Part shown: piece by piece, positions 48,595 to 61,285 of the stretch
How the letters are laid out: every line of letters starts with the position of its first letter
Position numbering within the stretch: the first letter of the stretch is position 1
Assembly: GCA_008973525.1 (NCBI GenBank)
Contig: WACJ01000218.1
Span: forward strand, 124,001-188,000
Length of the DNA: 64,000 nt
Direction of reading: 5' to 3'
Source of the DNA: Stenopsyche tienmushanensis
Lineage: Eukaryota; Arthropoda; Insecta; Trichoptera; Stenopsychidae
Position numbers and translations under genes: made by a program
Notes under the pieces: generated by a model
The model's input: only the letters and a program-made list of their open reading frames with translations
What the model was told of the DNA's origin: nothing
Database searches by the model: none

Positions 48595-48890
48595 ACGAGG
48601 GTCGCTTAAAAGGTAAGGTCACAAGGGCTCCTGACACCGTCGGAATTATTTTGTTTCGAAGTTGGCCGCACCTGAGGTGTAGAGGGGATTTAAACGGCCC
48701 ACGTATTTGTCGGCCATTTTGTTTAGTCACAGTAAATTCTTCAGATGGAAAAGTCATCACGCACTCTCGCAATCTCTCGTTCGTATGAGATCAGCACAGT
48801 GAGCCGTTTTTTTGACTCTGCTCGAATCAGAAGCGCGTGGAAGTTTATGGTAGTGATGTGATGAGTCGACAATATATTACGAAGTAGGTT
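48595..48890 (+). mobile_element. Mariner-like 5' fragment
   Basis: Begins ACGAGGGTCGCTTAAAAGG, a typical mariner terminus, and continues through TTTGTCGGCCATTTTGTTTA. Its non-coding and N-terminal parts match the inverted copy at 7283-7745, but the reading frame is broken. It ends where a hAT MITE (48893-49185) begins. Confidence 0.65.
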
Positions 48891-48892
48891 AT

Positions 48893-49185
48893 GAAGTAGG
48901 TAACGACGAGACAAGGAGTGGGAGACGCCCGCTACGAGCGCAACTGGGCATGGGGCGCAAAACGCAGAATACCGACCCAGTTGAGAGTTGCACAAGCATT
49001 TTATTTTCAACCAAAACTGATTCGAACAAATTTTTTTTATAATGAGAACTCGTAATCGTTCTGTAGGTATGTTCAAGAATAGCGTCCAATCGCGAGGCGT
49101 TCATTCTTCATGTCAGCGGTCTGAAAAGCGGACCGGTTGGATACACAGACTTTATTGTGGCCACTCCATCCTCCAGCCTCGATCG
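48893..49185 (-). mobile_element. hAT MITE, CAGGGCCGTA family, inverted partial copy
   Basis: Reverse orientation copy with the GGGGCGCAAAACGCAGAATA and GAAAAGCGGACCGG words. Both ends are truncated. Confidence 0.72.
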
Positions 49186-49942
49186 AAATACTCGATTAAA
49201 ACATCATCACGGCGCTGTTTTTTTCGTTGTGAGCAAACGCGATACTCATCTTGGGCGCAGCTTTCTCATGTCCAAATTTTCAGTCAATATGCGATGTACA
49301 GCATTTTTTGAAGACTATTGATGGCTCCTAAACATATACTAAACAACATAGCGTCTTCAAACTTAAAACTTAAGTTTTATAAAGTAGACCTTTCTATCAT
49401 AGTATTTTTTTAAAACAACAACCGGCATCAATATCGTCAAATCGGGTACTTTTAGGACTATCTTCGTGTATTATTATAAAATATACATTATAATAATATA
49501 TTGCATTAATAATATTATTATTCAAGTTTTAAAAAAAAGGATTTTATTAAAGTTCCTCGTTTCGGCTCTGTGGAAGACTATCAGTCATTTCTGATCAACT
49601 TGTTGAGAACCAAACTAGTGCCCCGACTACTAAAATGTCTCGATCTTGACGGCAATTACGTTGTAAAATAGTCTAATATATATGTGAATTATCCTGTGAA
49701 TTTCAATTAAATATAAGCATTTTTCCATCCCATATACATTTTTAGCCTTACTTTCTGGATTTAAAAGTGTTTTAAAGAAATCCAGCAATATTTTAAATTT
49801 ACTTTTTTATTGAAAAATATTAATATCTTTCGTACAAATCTAAAAGGGGAAGTCGTACTGCCCATAAAGTCTCTCTTTGCGCCATCATGTGCGCGCTTAA
49901 AATACCGATTAATATCGAATCAAGGTCTTTTAAACCGTCCTC

Positions 49943-50219
49943 TATAAATAAGAAGCCTTATCGCGCAATGTCATTCGATCTAAAAATATCCCATGTGGTT
50001 TGAACTCCCGTCGGAATGAACGCCCTGTCATTTTCAATTAACATGGTTCTATTGGTATTAACGATCGGAGACATTGCGAATCTAGTGCGACGAGAGCGGA
50101 GATTGAAACATAAAAAACCGGCGACGGTGAATGACGGTCCCATCGATTTTTTAATCGCATTACGTTCACAAGTGCCGGTTAGGTATAAATTACTTTCACG
50201 AGAACCACCCTGGGGGTGA
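49943..50219 (+). CDS. Speculative small gene: 67-codon ORF behind TATA and initiator-like sites
   Basis: ATG at 50016 opens MNALSFSINMVLLVLTIGDI, a hydrophobic segment that could be a signal peptide or anchor. Dibasic sites follow (RRERR, KHKK), and the ORF ends SREPPWG then TGA. TATAAATA (49943-49950) lies about 30 bases before a TCATTC initiator-like site (49971-49976). AG|GTATAA at about 50181 could be a splice donor, which would make this a first exon. A dibasic-rich secreted precursor is possible, but no family is recognised and chance is a serious alternative. Confidence 0.25.
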
Positions 50220-52384
50220 CGTCAAATTAGGACGCACTCTAGGCCTCGGCGCCTTCGATTCGTTGTCGAGAGCAGGAAATTAGTACTTGCATCGTTGGGG
50301 TGATGTCATATTTACTCTAATCGAGGGGGATACATGAGATGTTTCAAGAGCAATCCACTTATTTTTTTTTAAATCGACGATCGTATTTTATACGATTGTC
50401 GGCCGTTAAATTTATTCGTCGCTTTAATAACAATGCGCATGGTAGCACTGCTTCCGTTCCATTCTTTCCGACCTGACGTTTTAAGGTTATGTTTAAGATT
50501 AGCGATGAAATTTGTACAAAAAGATATATAACGCTGAAGTACATGCATACAAAGCTCTCTTTTACCGAAAATAGTCAGAGTTAGCCTCAATATTCATGTT
50601 TATACAATGAAGGGCGCCTATTTCCTGACACTTAAATCTCGCTCGAGGGGTATAAAGTGCTACATAGCAAAAACATGATTCTAAAAATGTCTGTAGGTCT
50701 TAAAATGAACGTGTGAGAAATTCCAGGAATCAATTTTGCCACGTCTAATTTATAAGCGATCACCCGCATGTACGTCAAAATTTCAAACGTCAACAAACAT
50801 CTGTCAATCGTACGCACACTTGGTCCTAATGCGATTTATTATGACCACGTCCGCACTTATAAAACGACATCTGAGATTTACGACGAAAACGAATTTATTT
50901 TATATTTGCTAAAATGAGTATATATAAATGGTAATTATATTTTTGTGAAATCGATAAAATTATTATATTTTTATTTTTACCTTCAGAAAAAATTATAATA
51001 AAAATTAATTGGTAATAAATTAGGATAAAAAATGGTTTTATATTATTTATTATTTATAAAATGACTTGCTTAGCGTTCAAACATTAATTTTCATTGTGAC
51101 ATCAAACCCAAATGTCAAACATGAAAACTTACTCCCTTTCAATTGTTGTCTAATGGTGATCAAACTTTTGAATAAAAATGCAATTGGACTCGTATATTCA
51201 TTTTATGTGGATATTTGAATTTTCCCAAGGATGTACCGAATGAGACTTGTGGCACTAAAAGAGAATCGATAGTACATGAGGACTCATATGACGCAGTATA
51301 TTGTTACGAACGCTATATGGGATTATGAATAACACGAAATTGCTGGAGTGGATACCATTGAGATAAATGTCCACTGCGAAATGGAAACGAATGCTGGATA
51401 GAAGTTGAAATGTTACCATTGTTTGTTCATTGTGAGACACAAAAGAACAAGTAGACAAGAAGTACATTCGACGTCGATGGAAAAATAGTTCGAAAGGAAG
51501 GCCGCAGGAGACAAAAGGGAATATGTGAACTTGATTAAGAATTGATTAGATTCTGTTCTGTGGTGGAGCTTTATTTATTCAAGGGCATGAAAAGAACGCT
51601 GTCATATGATTTTGTATGAATTTTTAACAATAATGTGATTGCGAAACGAGTTTTTTTTATAAATCGACGACGGTGAAAAAATGAGAGTTCAGCAAGAAAA
51701 ATATTTTTTTGTTCAATAAATTTGATTCAAATCTACAATACATCATCAAACTTGCAAATAAACGTTCAACGGAATTTATTCGGGGGAACATTTTGGGAGA
51801 GCAGCGAATGCGCATGCGCACATTGAATTTCATTAAATTCGCTACGAATAAGCACAGTAATTATATTGCTATGTGAACAAAATTATATGAAAGCACGATT
51901 TATAAATGAAAAGCAATAACAGCTACCATCTCAATAACAATGATAGCAGCACAACGCGATAGTAGTTTTATCATACCGCGTTTCATGATAATGCTCATAT
52001 ATTCAACATTTGACATTGGATGTTCAATTACACGTCTAATTCAGACGTTCAAAGCCCAGAGATTAAAGATGAAATGAGCATGTTTTTGCAGATGTATGAA
52101 TATACCATTAAAATGCGCTCCTCTTCCAACATTTTAGTAATTAGACTGATAAATTTTAACGCGAGCAAGGAACAAAGTGCCAATGAAAAATATTTACATA
52201 TTTATGGTTGTTCGCTGTAAAAAAAATCGATAACAGTTTGAGATAAATTCTATAAAGTATAATACGAATATGTAGATTTTTTAAAATAAAATCTAATGAC
52301 AAAACCAAAGGACATGACTAACCAAGGCATATGACTAACCTACAAAAATTTTTATGAATCAAGATACAAAAAATATGTCTCTTA
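50220..52384. other. AT-rich stretch, nothing recognised
   Basis: No motif-bearing ORF or repeat terminus was identified in either strand. Confidence 0.45.
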
Positions 52385-52808
52385 AAATGCTGTGTCCAAT
52401 CGGACCGCTTTTTGGACCGCTGACATGACGAATGAACGTCTCGCCATCGAGCGCCATACCCGAACATGTCTACAAAACGATTACGAACTCTCATCACAAA
52501 ACGAAGTTTTTCAAATAATACTGGGTGGGTTGTTTAAATTTTACAATCGGTAAAAATATTGTTCTCTTTATTTTATTGCAGGCTTATGCCGGCTGGGTCT
52601 GCTCAATGTTTAAGCGATGTCGAAGTAAAGAGTGATTAAACAACTTAGTATATATTATAAAATTGGACAGAGTCAATCAGTATTGATTCGTGTAAAGCAG
52701 AATGATCAACTAAAATTAAAACCATGTGCAACTCTCGACTGGGTCGGTATTCTGCGTTTTGCGCCCATGGCGGGCGCCTGCTTTGCTAAACCCTTGTTAC
52801 GGCCCTGC
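52385..52808 (+). mobile_element. hAT MITE, CAGGGCCGTA family, 5' truncated
   Basis: Starts within the core (CCAATCGGACCGCTTTTTGG) and runs to the intact right end CCCTTGTTACGGCCCTG at about 52807. Confidence 0.8.
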
Positions 52809-53404
52809 ACATACGATATATGACAAACAGCAAAGGATAAAAGCATAAACAGATTATATATTAAAGTGTTAATTTAAAATCTTAGAAGTTGTTTTAACAT
52901 CTTAGCAAAACTGTTTTACTGGGAGCGATGAAAGTATTATCCTTATTAAAATCGCTTCCCCACAGCAATGACCTTTTGATTCTGACATTTTCTCCCAAAG
53001 TTTTCAGAACGTGTTTGTAATAATATTGTTGTATTGTTGCTCCATCTGAAAACCACTCATTCAAAATTGTACCCTAAATGTCAATGAACACCCTCAAAAT
53101 TGCATTGATTTTAGCTTATTCGTGTATTATTATAAGCTAAATTTCAGCCAAAATTCATTGATTGATACGTTGCTGGATTTTCGATCTGATAATTTTTACG
53201 ACGCACGTAAAAAACGCTTTAACTTCATACAGTGCGTGATAGTAAAATAACAACATAGCGTTATTGAAATTTGTAGTACTTGTATATGCTTATCCATGAT
53301 CATTATCTACCATTCACTTTTGACCTACGCTATGTGGTTCGATCCACATAAGGGTAGTCTCGCTATTAAATAGCCATACGGTGTATTTCTTATTTCAATA
53401 TGAT
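52809..53404. other. AT-rich stretch between two hAT MITEs
   Basis: Nothing recognised on either strand. Confidence 0.45.
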
Positions 53405-53409
53405 TTTAT

Positions 53410-53782
53410 CCAGCAACAAGGATATGAAGCGCCCGTGGCAAGTATCAAACTTCCACCCCCTCTGGAAATCCAAATTATTATTGGTTTATAGTTGCTTCCA
53501 TGATCGTAAAGATTATAGAAAAGGCCGCAATAAGCTCGAAAAGAGGACGGAGTGGCCACAAGGTTCGTATGTCCAATCGGTCCGCTTTTCGGACTGCTGA
53601 TGTGACGAATGAGCGCCTTGCAATCGGACGCCATACCTGGTTATTGCGAATTCTTATTATAAAACGAAGTTGTACGAAGAAGACTGTTAAAAACCATGTA
53701 CAACTCTCGACCGGGTCGGTATTCTGCGTTTTGCGCCCAAAGCCTAGTTGCGCCTGCTTTGCCACGCCCTTGTTACGGTTAT
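53410..53782 (+). mobile_element. hAT MITE, CAGGGCCGTA family, deleted copy
   Basis: The left part has the GAAGCGCCCGTGGCAAG sequence of the family 5' end. The core and the GCGTTTTGCGCCC block follow, and the right end CCCTTGTTACGG is incomplete. The middle is shortened relative to other copies. Confidence 0.78.
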
Positions 53783-55749
53783 CTTGGTATTTTATCCATG
53801 TATTAGATTTTATTCAATCGTCCATTCCTCGTATAATCTATAGGTTTACTGAATAAAATATCCTGTGGATTGGCAATGAGTGGTGAAATTTAATTATTGC
53901 GGAAAATCAGTCACTCATAGGCGGCTTTGTCCAGCTTTATTAATCGCCTCAGTGCTTATTTTTCCAGATCCAAGAATCCATGTCAGGCTAAAATTGATCG
54001 AAACAATTAATTGGAAATAATAATACTTCTAATCTCCCAAATCATCTTTTAGCTTCTCGTTTTTATGGCACTGTGTGAAAGATCCCAAATGGCAAATAAG
54101 CCCGAATGTTTTTATGAAATATAAGGGATGAAAACTTCCTACATCTTTTTATTTCTCTTTATATACATTTCTCCGTATTTTTATTGAAGCACAAGGTTGA
54201 AATTAAAAACGGTTTGGAATTTAATGCCGCTCAAAATTTTTATCAGAAAAACAAGTATATTTTTACTTTTTAAAAAAAAGACATTTTTACCTGGAAAATA
54301 TCGAATTTCCAGGATCTTTCCATGAGAGATAATTGCCCGGGGTGCCCAGATATTCAATACGTATTTTGATAATATTTACATGAAATAATATCAAAACGAC
54401 GAGCCCCGCGGAAAACTTTCTTCGTGTATTGAAGGCGTGGGATGTTTTCTGAGTATCGTGATATTTTATGTCAAAAACAAAACGTAGGGTCCTCATAAAG
54501 TAGCTTTAGGCGCTGCTCGTAAATTTAACTTAATTTGTAAGCTTTTTCGCGTAATGTACTAAAAAGCACGGGAATACACGGGACGCTCGAGCTTGCAAAT
54601 GGTGCTGAAAACCACCCCCTGCCGAAGAGATCCGATCTAAGGATTGATGACTGGTGATTTTTCGACCACCTCTAAAAATTGCGACTATAAATCACACCAA
54701 TAGCACGATGACACCGTGTACTTTTATTCTGCTCACAAACGGCGATAAATTTTTATTTCCGTTTTAGCACCGCGAATAAAGGGTATACAATTTTATCCAT
54801 TTTACTCTATAACGCGAAAGCTCTAAGTGAAAGCTTCCCGCATTAAAAAAAAGTATATTACCATACGCTGTATCTATTCAGACATTATTATGGTGGCTAT
54901 TGAAACGTAAAGAGGAACCCACTGATCAGGAAACAACCCTCGGTTAACTCACATAATTATGTTAACGTTTGAATTACGGTTAAACTACCCACGTGAAAAC
55001 ATAAGCATAATTAAGCTTTCAATATGCATATATTTAAAACAAAATAATTGTTCAACAAACAATATGCAAATCATTAAAGTTCTGCGCATATCAATCTGGG
55101 AAATTTTCTTGGAAGTGGGTGATTTTATAGTGATAGGTTTATCATTTTGTTCCAATTATGAGATATTTCTATGTGAGTTGGTGGCTTGGCTATTAATTGA
55201 CGAGACTGACTTCATGTGGATTAAATCTACGAAATTTAAGTGTTTTTCTTCAATATACTTAATCACGTCATTATTAACAAGGAGGAAAATAAAGCATTAG
55301 AAGAGGCCACAGTTATTACATATATCATCCCTACACATAATATTTGATCCGAATTACTTTTTTTTACCTTACAATAAAGCCTGCCCTCAAAAGAGTTAGA
55401 GTCAGAGTTTTAAATCATTCAAAGAAATACAAAAGACAACTTTGGAACTCCTGAGATCAGTAAACGACTAAAATGACGAAGGAGTAAATTGAAGAAGTCA
55501 AGTTTTTGATTGTGTTTGCTTATTAAAATTAAGTTACATCATTTGTCTCGTTATATAATAGCCAAATAGTAGATATAAAAACATTACAGATTAATTACAG
55601 ATGATGTTACATGATTAAAAGAAGAAAACTTCATAAACTATGGATCATGGACATTCAACAATGAATCATTTAATAAGAACGCTCAATATGTGTTAAGTTA
55701 TAGCGGCCATATTGTTCATAATCGAAAATCGGAAATTTTAAGAACACTA
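53783..55749. other. AT-rich stretch, nothing recognised
   Basis: The longest ORF (54959-55300, plus) has low-complexity AT-driven composition and no motif. No repeat termini were identified. Confidence 0.45.
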
Positions 55750-55753
55750 TTAA

Positions 55754-56200
55754 CCCCTAAAGGAGTACTATCCCAGGGCCTGGGACCCCTCCTCCACTTA
55801 TTCGAAAGAGCACTCTTGTTTATTGAGCTGGGGGACAAACAGAGACAGAGAGAGAACGTAGCGCAGTTCGGGAGAAAGAGACGGAAAGCTTCCCCGCATA
55901 CATCGCACGATTGTATAGATCTTTAGTCCAAATTTATCGACTAATAATGATTTCGATTTCAAGACTGTTATTTGTATACGCAAATATTTAATTGCTTCCT
56001 GCTCGTGACGAGTCTTTGTCCAATTATAATTTCTTTGTAAAACAGGAGCAAACGAATCGATTTTTTGTGTATTGTTTATGTAAAGAAATGACGTGGTCTT
56101 GTATGCTATCAACAGTGCTTATTTACAATTGACTCTACCTCGAATTGAAGATTGTCTTACGCTGACAGGAGATGACAGAAGGGCAAGTAATCGGTGTAAA
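55754..56200 (+). mobile_element. piggyBac-like MITE (CCCCTTAAAGAGG family)
   Basis: TTAA (55750-55753) precedes CCCCTAAAGGAGTAC. The interior matches 43679-44055 and 60913-61285 (TTTATCGACTAATAATGAT, TGCTATCAACAGTG). The right end is decayed. It lies head-to-tail with the next element. Confidence 0.7.
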
Positions 56201-56259
56201 GCGATTTTGGCATCAACGAATTCATCGATTTTAAATTTACTCACTCCTCAAAAGATTAA

Positions 56260-56895
56260 CCCTATCTGATCGGAAATCGTGAGACAGAGACGGGTGTCTT
56301 GCGTCTCATCATACACTCGTGCATCGATGGCAAATTCATGCCGTAAAGGTATCCCTACACGTCTAAACATTCTCAATATATTTTTAAGTTTTTTATAGAA
56401 ACTTGAGTATTTATTCTTACTATTCAAAATAAAATCTTCAATCTAAGGAATTTTTTAACCGTCATAGAATTTAGGTATAATTAACTGAAATTGCTGTAGT
56501 CGAATAAGCTATTAAAAACAGAATGAGTACCTTGAAGTCGAAGCTCGATTGTTCGTGTTATCTTACGAACAGGAGTTTGTTTTCATAATTAAGGTACTCG
56601 CATCATTCCTATCGTTGACAAATTTTGTTATTACCTCTTGACCCTTCTTATTATTTCCTTTGCAAAATTTACTCCACGTTAACCCTGTCCTTTTTTTTCG
56701 CGAAAGCAGATGGCATGCAAGTTGAAAATTAAGAAATATTCCAAAGAAATGAACGAATATTGTGTACTATCAACAGTGTTAAGGTTCATTTATTGAGCTT
56801 GATTCATTATCAAGCTTGTTAAACGCTGCGGCGGAACTGACAGAAAAGTGAATTTATATTAGAGCGTAGCATGTATGTTCTCCGGAACAAAGTTC
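56260..56895 (-). mobile_element. piggyBac-like MITE (CCCTTTCGAACCGG family)
   Basis: TTAA (56256-56259) precedes CCCTATCTGATCGG. Family words run to the inverted terminus near 56885 (ATGTATGTTCTCCGG). This is the most complete copy of the family without an inserted element. No transposase. Confidence 0.78.
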
Positions 56896-57779
56896 AATAG
56901 TAATTCAATCGCATTATTAGATGAAAAATGTGCTTGAATATAGAATTTTCAAGTTTTGTTGTATATATATATATCTAAGAATTTTCATCGGAAAATCTAT
57001 ATATACAAAAACAATTTTCTTCTGGGAAAATATGCTAGAATATTAATAAACGTAAGAGAATTTAACACCTGACACATTAAATAAATATTTTAATATTCAC
57101 ACCCGCGAAAGCTCTTTTAATACCCCAAAAATGTACGAACCACCGTTTAAGAACAATACCAAGAGCGAGTCCCAGCAATGAGCTTACCTGAGCAAAATTA
57201 TGGGCTTCATTAGCATGACGTCACATCGTAAAGTGTAGCTTAATATGGGCTCACCGTTTGGAAGCTTGAGGGAGATAACAAGTCGGATGTGATGGTAAAA
57301 AAATCTATCTTTCTTTTAAATATATATATATATTATATACACAGCGTATTGGTATAGAATGAAAATATATTTTCTCTGATCGAGATAAATATTTAATATT
57401 TTCCAGCATCAATTTATAGAGGCGGCGCCATCACGGGATGGCGTAAACGACCATGATTGATATTATAGATTTAACCGATGCAGTTAATGTAAGTTCCCCG
57501 GGGATGACGATGGAGCTTACGACCTTCAAGACCTGATCGATTCGATACAAAGTTTAATAGGATTCAACGACGAGCGGAGACGACGCTAAATCAATTACTT
57601 TGAGGACACGTGACCATCAAAATTAATCCTTGAAAGCTTTTTCCAATGCCTTGTTATATAACAGGATCAACCTGAATTATCATATATGATGAATTTTGCC
57701 CCGATGACATTACATAAAATAGGGAATCATTTGTTTGTTTGTAAATCTGTATATACGCCAATAATATAATAATTGATGA
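56896..57779. other. AT-rich stretch, nothing recognised
   Basis: Contains short AT microsatellites near 56960 and 57322. No gene or transposon terminus was seen. Confidence 0.45.
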
Positions 57780-58075
57780 CAGTGCTTGAAATGGAAAATT
57801 TCGTCAAGCAGAAACGCTCCATAATTCCGAAAATAAAGTATGTATGTAAGATTTTCGGTTCCGTATTTTATCGTCATGGGTCTTTAATTTACATGTGTTA
57901 ATCGATTCTCGTTCTGAATAAATGTAAATTCTGAGGCGATTAATAAAATCGGTCATGGCCGTCTGAATGCAAAAAATAAGTTCGCCCATAAATTCCACCC
58001 TATAAAAAAATTCAAATTAATTCATCATTGATATAGTATTAAAGAACCCTGGAACCCCTTGTCTGTTCCTTATAG

Positions 58076-59044
58076 CAGGGATTGCCAAACTTTTTGGTTT
58101 TACGGACCACTAAATGGATTTAAATTCATAATTTTATCCGGCGGACCATTAGCTGGATTTTTGTGTTAAATATTGTATATATTGAAATATTTTTTTAAGG
58201 AAATAACTATTAAGTATTCAAAAAATCCCTGAACTGGTTTTTCTACTTAAACGAACGAACTTAAAACTTTTTTGTGCGGTAGATACGCTAATCGCACAAA
58301 AAAGCTATGATTTACATAGAAAAAATTAAGATACGTTCCATGGATTTTAAAAACAGCATAACTTTGAAACAGCCTTATAAAATGGTGTTTCTTCCACTAT
58401 GTCGTCGTTTTCTGGTCCTTTTTTCCGTATTCAGAGTTAAATTGATAATATGATCGTCAATTATAGCATTATCCATAAGTAATTCGTCGATGTCAGCCAA
58501 TATCGACACTTTCAATGATTTCAATGCTGCTTTCCAGCATGCATTGAAAGTGTGTGGTCGAAATTCAGCGAAAGCAGATGCAACCTGATTTAAACATTTC
58601 AAAATCGTATTTTTTTCTCAAATTTCGGTTAGTGTTGATGAATCATTTTATATTTTATCCAAAATATCTCGATACGTGCTCTTGATTTTTTGAAAGTAAC
58701 AATCATCCCTTGATCCAATGGCCGAATCATGCTTGTTGTATTTGGTGGAATAAACAGGCGAAACACTGGATTTTGCACATATAGTATATTAACAGCATGC
58801 TTTTAATTTCGTTAAAAACAAATAAAAATGCATAACTTTGAAATCGCATAAAAAAAGTCGCGCAAAAAGAGGTTTGAATTTAGTTCTTCATACACAACCC
58901 TGACAAAACATAATAAGAGTGTTTTGTTTGTAATATCAGTGGATTCTTCAAGTTAAATTGAATAAAACGATGAGTTTTTCAACATTTTTATTATCTCTGC
59001 GGACCACCAAAATTTTCTCACGAACCAAACTTTACTAACCGCTG
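58076..59044 (+). mobile_element. Middle hAT MITE split by a Tigger element
   Basis: The left end CAGGGATTGCCAAACTTTTT with CGGACCAC and the right end CGGACCACCAAAA...AAACTTTACTAACCGCTG are diverged inverted repeats of a common hAT MITE type. The flanks CCTTATAG and ATTTATAT share five of eight bases. Confidence 0.62.
58260..58880 (-). mobile_element. pogo/Tigger transposase relic
   Basis: Termini contain TTTTTTGTGCGGTAGATACG and CGCACAAAAAA-type words. On the minus strand, 58790-58690 gives FIPPNTTSMIRPLDQGMIVT, the (L/I)PPNTTS-(I)QP(L/M)DQG motif of Tigger/pogo DDE transposases. 58602-58375 gives MKCLNQVASAFAEFRPHTFN and ACWKAALKSL from their C-terminal part. Stops and frameshifts make it non-functional. 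It is about 620 bp of a usual 2 kb or more. Confidence 0.85.
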
Positions 59045-59379
59045 ATTTATATATTGTTTTTTTTTTCTTATTTATAATATACGCCATCGGATATAGATGT
59101 TCTCCATAAGAGATGGCAATGAAAAAATCAATACTAATATATTTGTATAATTCACGAATGAAAGAAGTAGTTCAAAATCGATTATTTCGATTGAAATTGT
59201 ACAGTTTTATTTATCTCACAATGATAAACCACAGGAACTACTTTTGTTCGCGAACTTCAATTAAATGGGTATTGATTTATTTTGAATGAACGATCTTGCG
59301 CTCCATTTCGTATTGAATTGCCCACATTTTCACGAACCGGTACGCCGCGCCGGTTCGCTCTATTCCATTTCAAGCACTG

Positions 59380-60912
59380 ATCAATCAGAATAGTACAAAA
59401 TTAATACGCTCAAGGGCTCTTAAACTCAAATAAATGATCAATGAAAATATTTAATTTGCTTTTGAAGATTGTTAATTTAAAAAAAATCTGATTTGAGCCA
59501 AAATTTCATTTTTGTAAAATTTAAGCTTATATATTTAAAATTGGATTTGGTCACATTGCAAAATATTTATAGTTTCAATTCCTTGTTGGGATTACTTTTT
59601 GGCATAGTTGATTGCATATTTTTAATATTATTTACACGTTGAAGTGGTGGATTACAATAAAAAAGCAAATTGAATAAATATGACCGAAAAAACAAGTCGT
59701 AAAACAGGATATATTCTCACAAGGATATGACCCATTATGCTGGCTGGAATTGGGACGTACATATCTTGTCGACGAATTTTATTGTCGAGACGCTTCTATC
59801 CTCCAGCAAAGAATTGAGCTTTCGGCTCCAATTCATCGTCCCGGTCTTTATCGTCGGGTTATTTATGTATTTCCATCGATTCTATTAAGCCCAGGATAAT
59901 ACTTTTTTGTCCTGTGAAAGCTTTTGTGCCCTGTGTATTATAGAAAAGGCACCAGGAGCTCCACTCGGAGAATTCTGAATGTGTCGAGAGAGAATGAATT
60001 AATTCTTATCTAACTCAAATAACAATGTCCAGAATTTAATTAATCTGTCAAGTGTCAAGGGGGTTGAAATGTTCCCATTTTTACATAAACATTTTTCCAG
60101 CTGCTATAATTGCCGAACAAATTCTCCCGGATGAGTTTGATCGATGGATTCATTCCAACGGGCACAAATTAAGCTTCGAATCAAAGATGACAGCTGTCTT
60201 ATCGCCAGACCAACAAATCAATTTGTCGAATCATGGAAAATAGCGAATCAATGAGAGCTCTTCAACTTCTTCAACGACCATTCGCCGCATCAGAATCTCA
60301 AGATTTCAATCAAATTTATTTCATTTCTCCTCAGATTGATTCAATGGACGATTTACTGAGATGACCTTTATGATAAAATGGTCATACCATAAAGGCATCG
60401 AAATTGAGCCATCGAATATACGAATTTGGAGATATGTCATGGAGCAACGTTAAGCGGATCAATATATTAAATTTGACTTCAAAAAATCTTTACGAGATGA
60501 ATTTAAATTTTTACAATCCCAATTACATTTTTCTCCGTCTCAAATTTAGCAAGAAAATTAAGAATAAGTGTCAAAGCGAAATATTACAAGACGGCTGCTA
60601 AGAAAATTGACAGGAATCTACTTATTTATGCAAATAGACCGGAATGTTTGAATTTCAAATATGCTCATTGAATATTTTGTGAAGGAATTTTTAAAGCATT
60701 AGAAGGTCTCCAAAATTTTATAATTGGTTCAACCTGGCCTTCGACTCTGATAAATGTTTAAATGTATTTAAATAATTTACATACAGACTATCACGTACAT
60801 CAAATATATTTTAAGAATATATCAATTCGTTATATCGAGACACGGTTCAAGTAACACACATTTTTAATTACCATAAGAAACTATCGCTTATGACTTTTCT
60901 GCGTTTGACTAA
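59380..60912. other. Unassigned stretch, no confident gene
   Basis: A 63-codon ORF (60052-60240, plus) follows an acceptor-like TTTTTCCAG at about 60101 and has balanced composition. No family is recognised, and no partner exon was found. The rest is AT-rich. Confidence 0.35.
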
Positions 60913-61285
60913 CCCTTTGAGTAGTGAGCTAATTTAAAATCATTATCAACTTAAATGCTATATTTGCATGTCCGCCACTTATCATCCAAACAAATCCACT
61001 TATCTTTCAGGACCGTCGCAGCGTGTATGAAGCTTGTACATAAATACACAAAGACTGTCGATAGCACGTAATATTCGGTAATTGCGTAGACATAAATAAT
61101 ATACTTGAAATCGATTCATTATATCATTCACATATCATAATTTGTCGATAAATTTGGGTTAATGATTTACATCTGTCTCCGTCCGTATCAGTTTCTCTCC
61201 AAAATCAACGTGTTCAACGTATAAAAATGCTCTTTATGAATCATTGAAATTCGGACACACTACTGTGTCTTACCTCTTTAAGGGG
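60913..61285 (-). mobile_element. piggyBac-like MITE, both ends visible
   Basis: The left end CCCTTTGAGTAGTGAGC follows CTAA, and the right end CCTCTTTAAGGGG precedes TTGA, both near-TTAA targets. The interior matches 43679-44055 in reverse. The unequal ends (CCCTTTGAG against CCCCTTAAAGAG) are seen in both families of this window. Confidence 0.72.

Larger units (their letters stand above)
57780..59379 (+). mobile_element. Outer hAT-like element with 17-bp perfect TIRs and nested insertions
   Basis: CAGTGCTTGAAATGGAA (57780-57796) is exactly inverted at the right end (59363-59379). The enclosed 1.6 kb contains a second hAT-type element (58076-59044), and inside that a Tigger relic (58260-58880). 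The flanking octamers match at only five of eight positions. Either an old insertion or two solo ends could explain the pair. A palindrome-like CGAACCGGTACGCCGCGCCG stretch lies just inside the right end. Confidence 0.62.

Noticed and set aside
49958..50143. Minus-strand 61-codon ORF opposite the candidate small gene
   Set aside because: The plus strand has TATA and initiator-like sites in the right order; the minus strand has none that I can see.
53500..53856. 118-codon plus-strand ORF
   Set aside because: Generated by the hAT MITE repeat; no protein family motif.
54959..55300. 113-codon plus-strand ORF
   Set aside because: No recognisable motif, AT-driven composition, no TATA, splice or homology support.
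60052..60243. 63-codon ORF with an acceptor-like site, considered as a terminal exon
   Set aside because: No family motif and no partner exon; kept only as a remark in the unassigned stretch.
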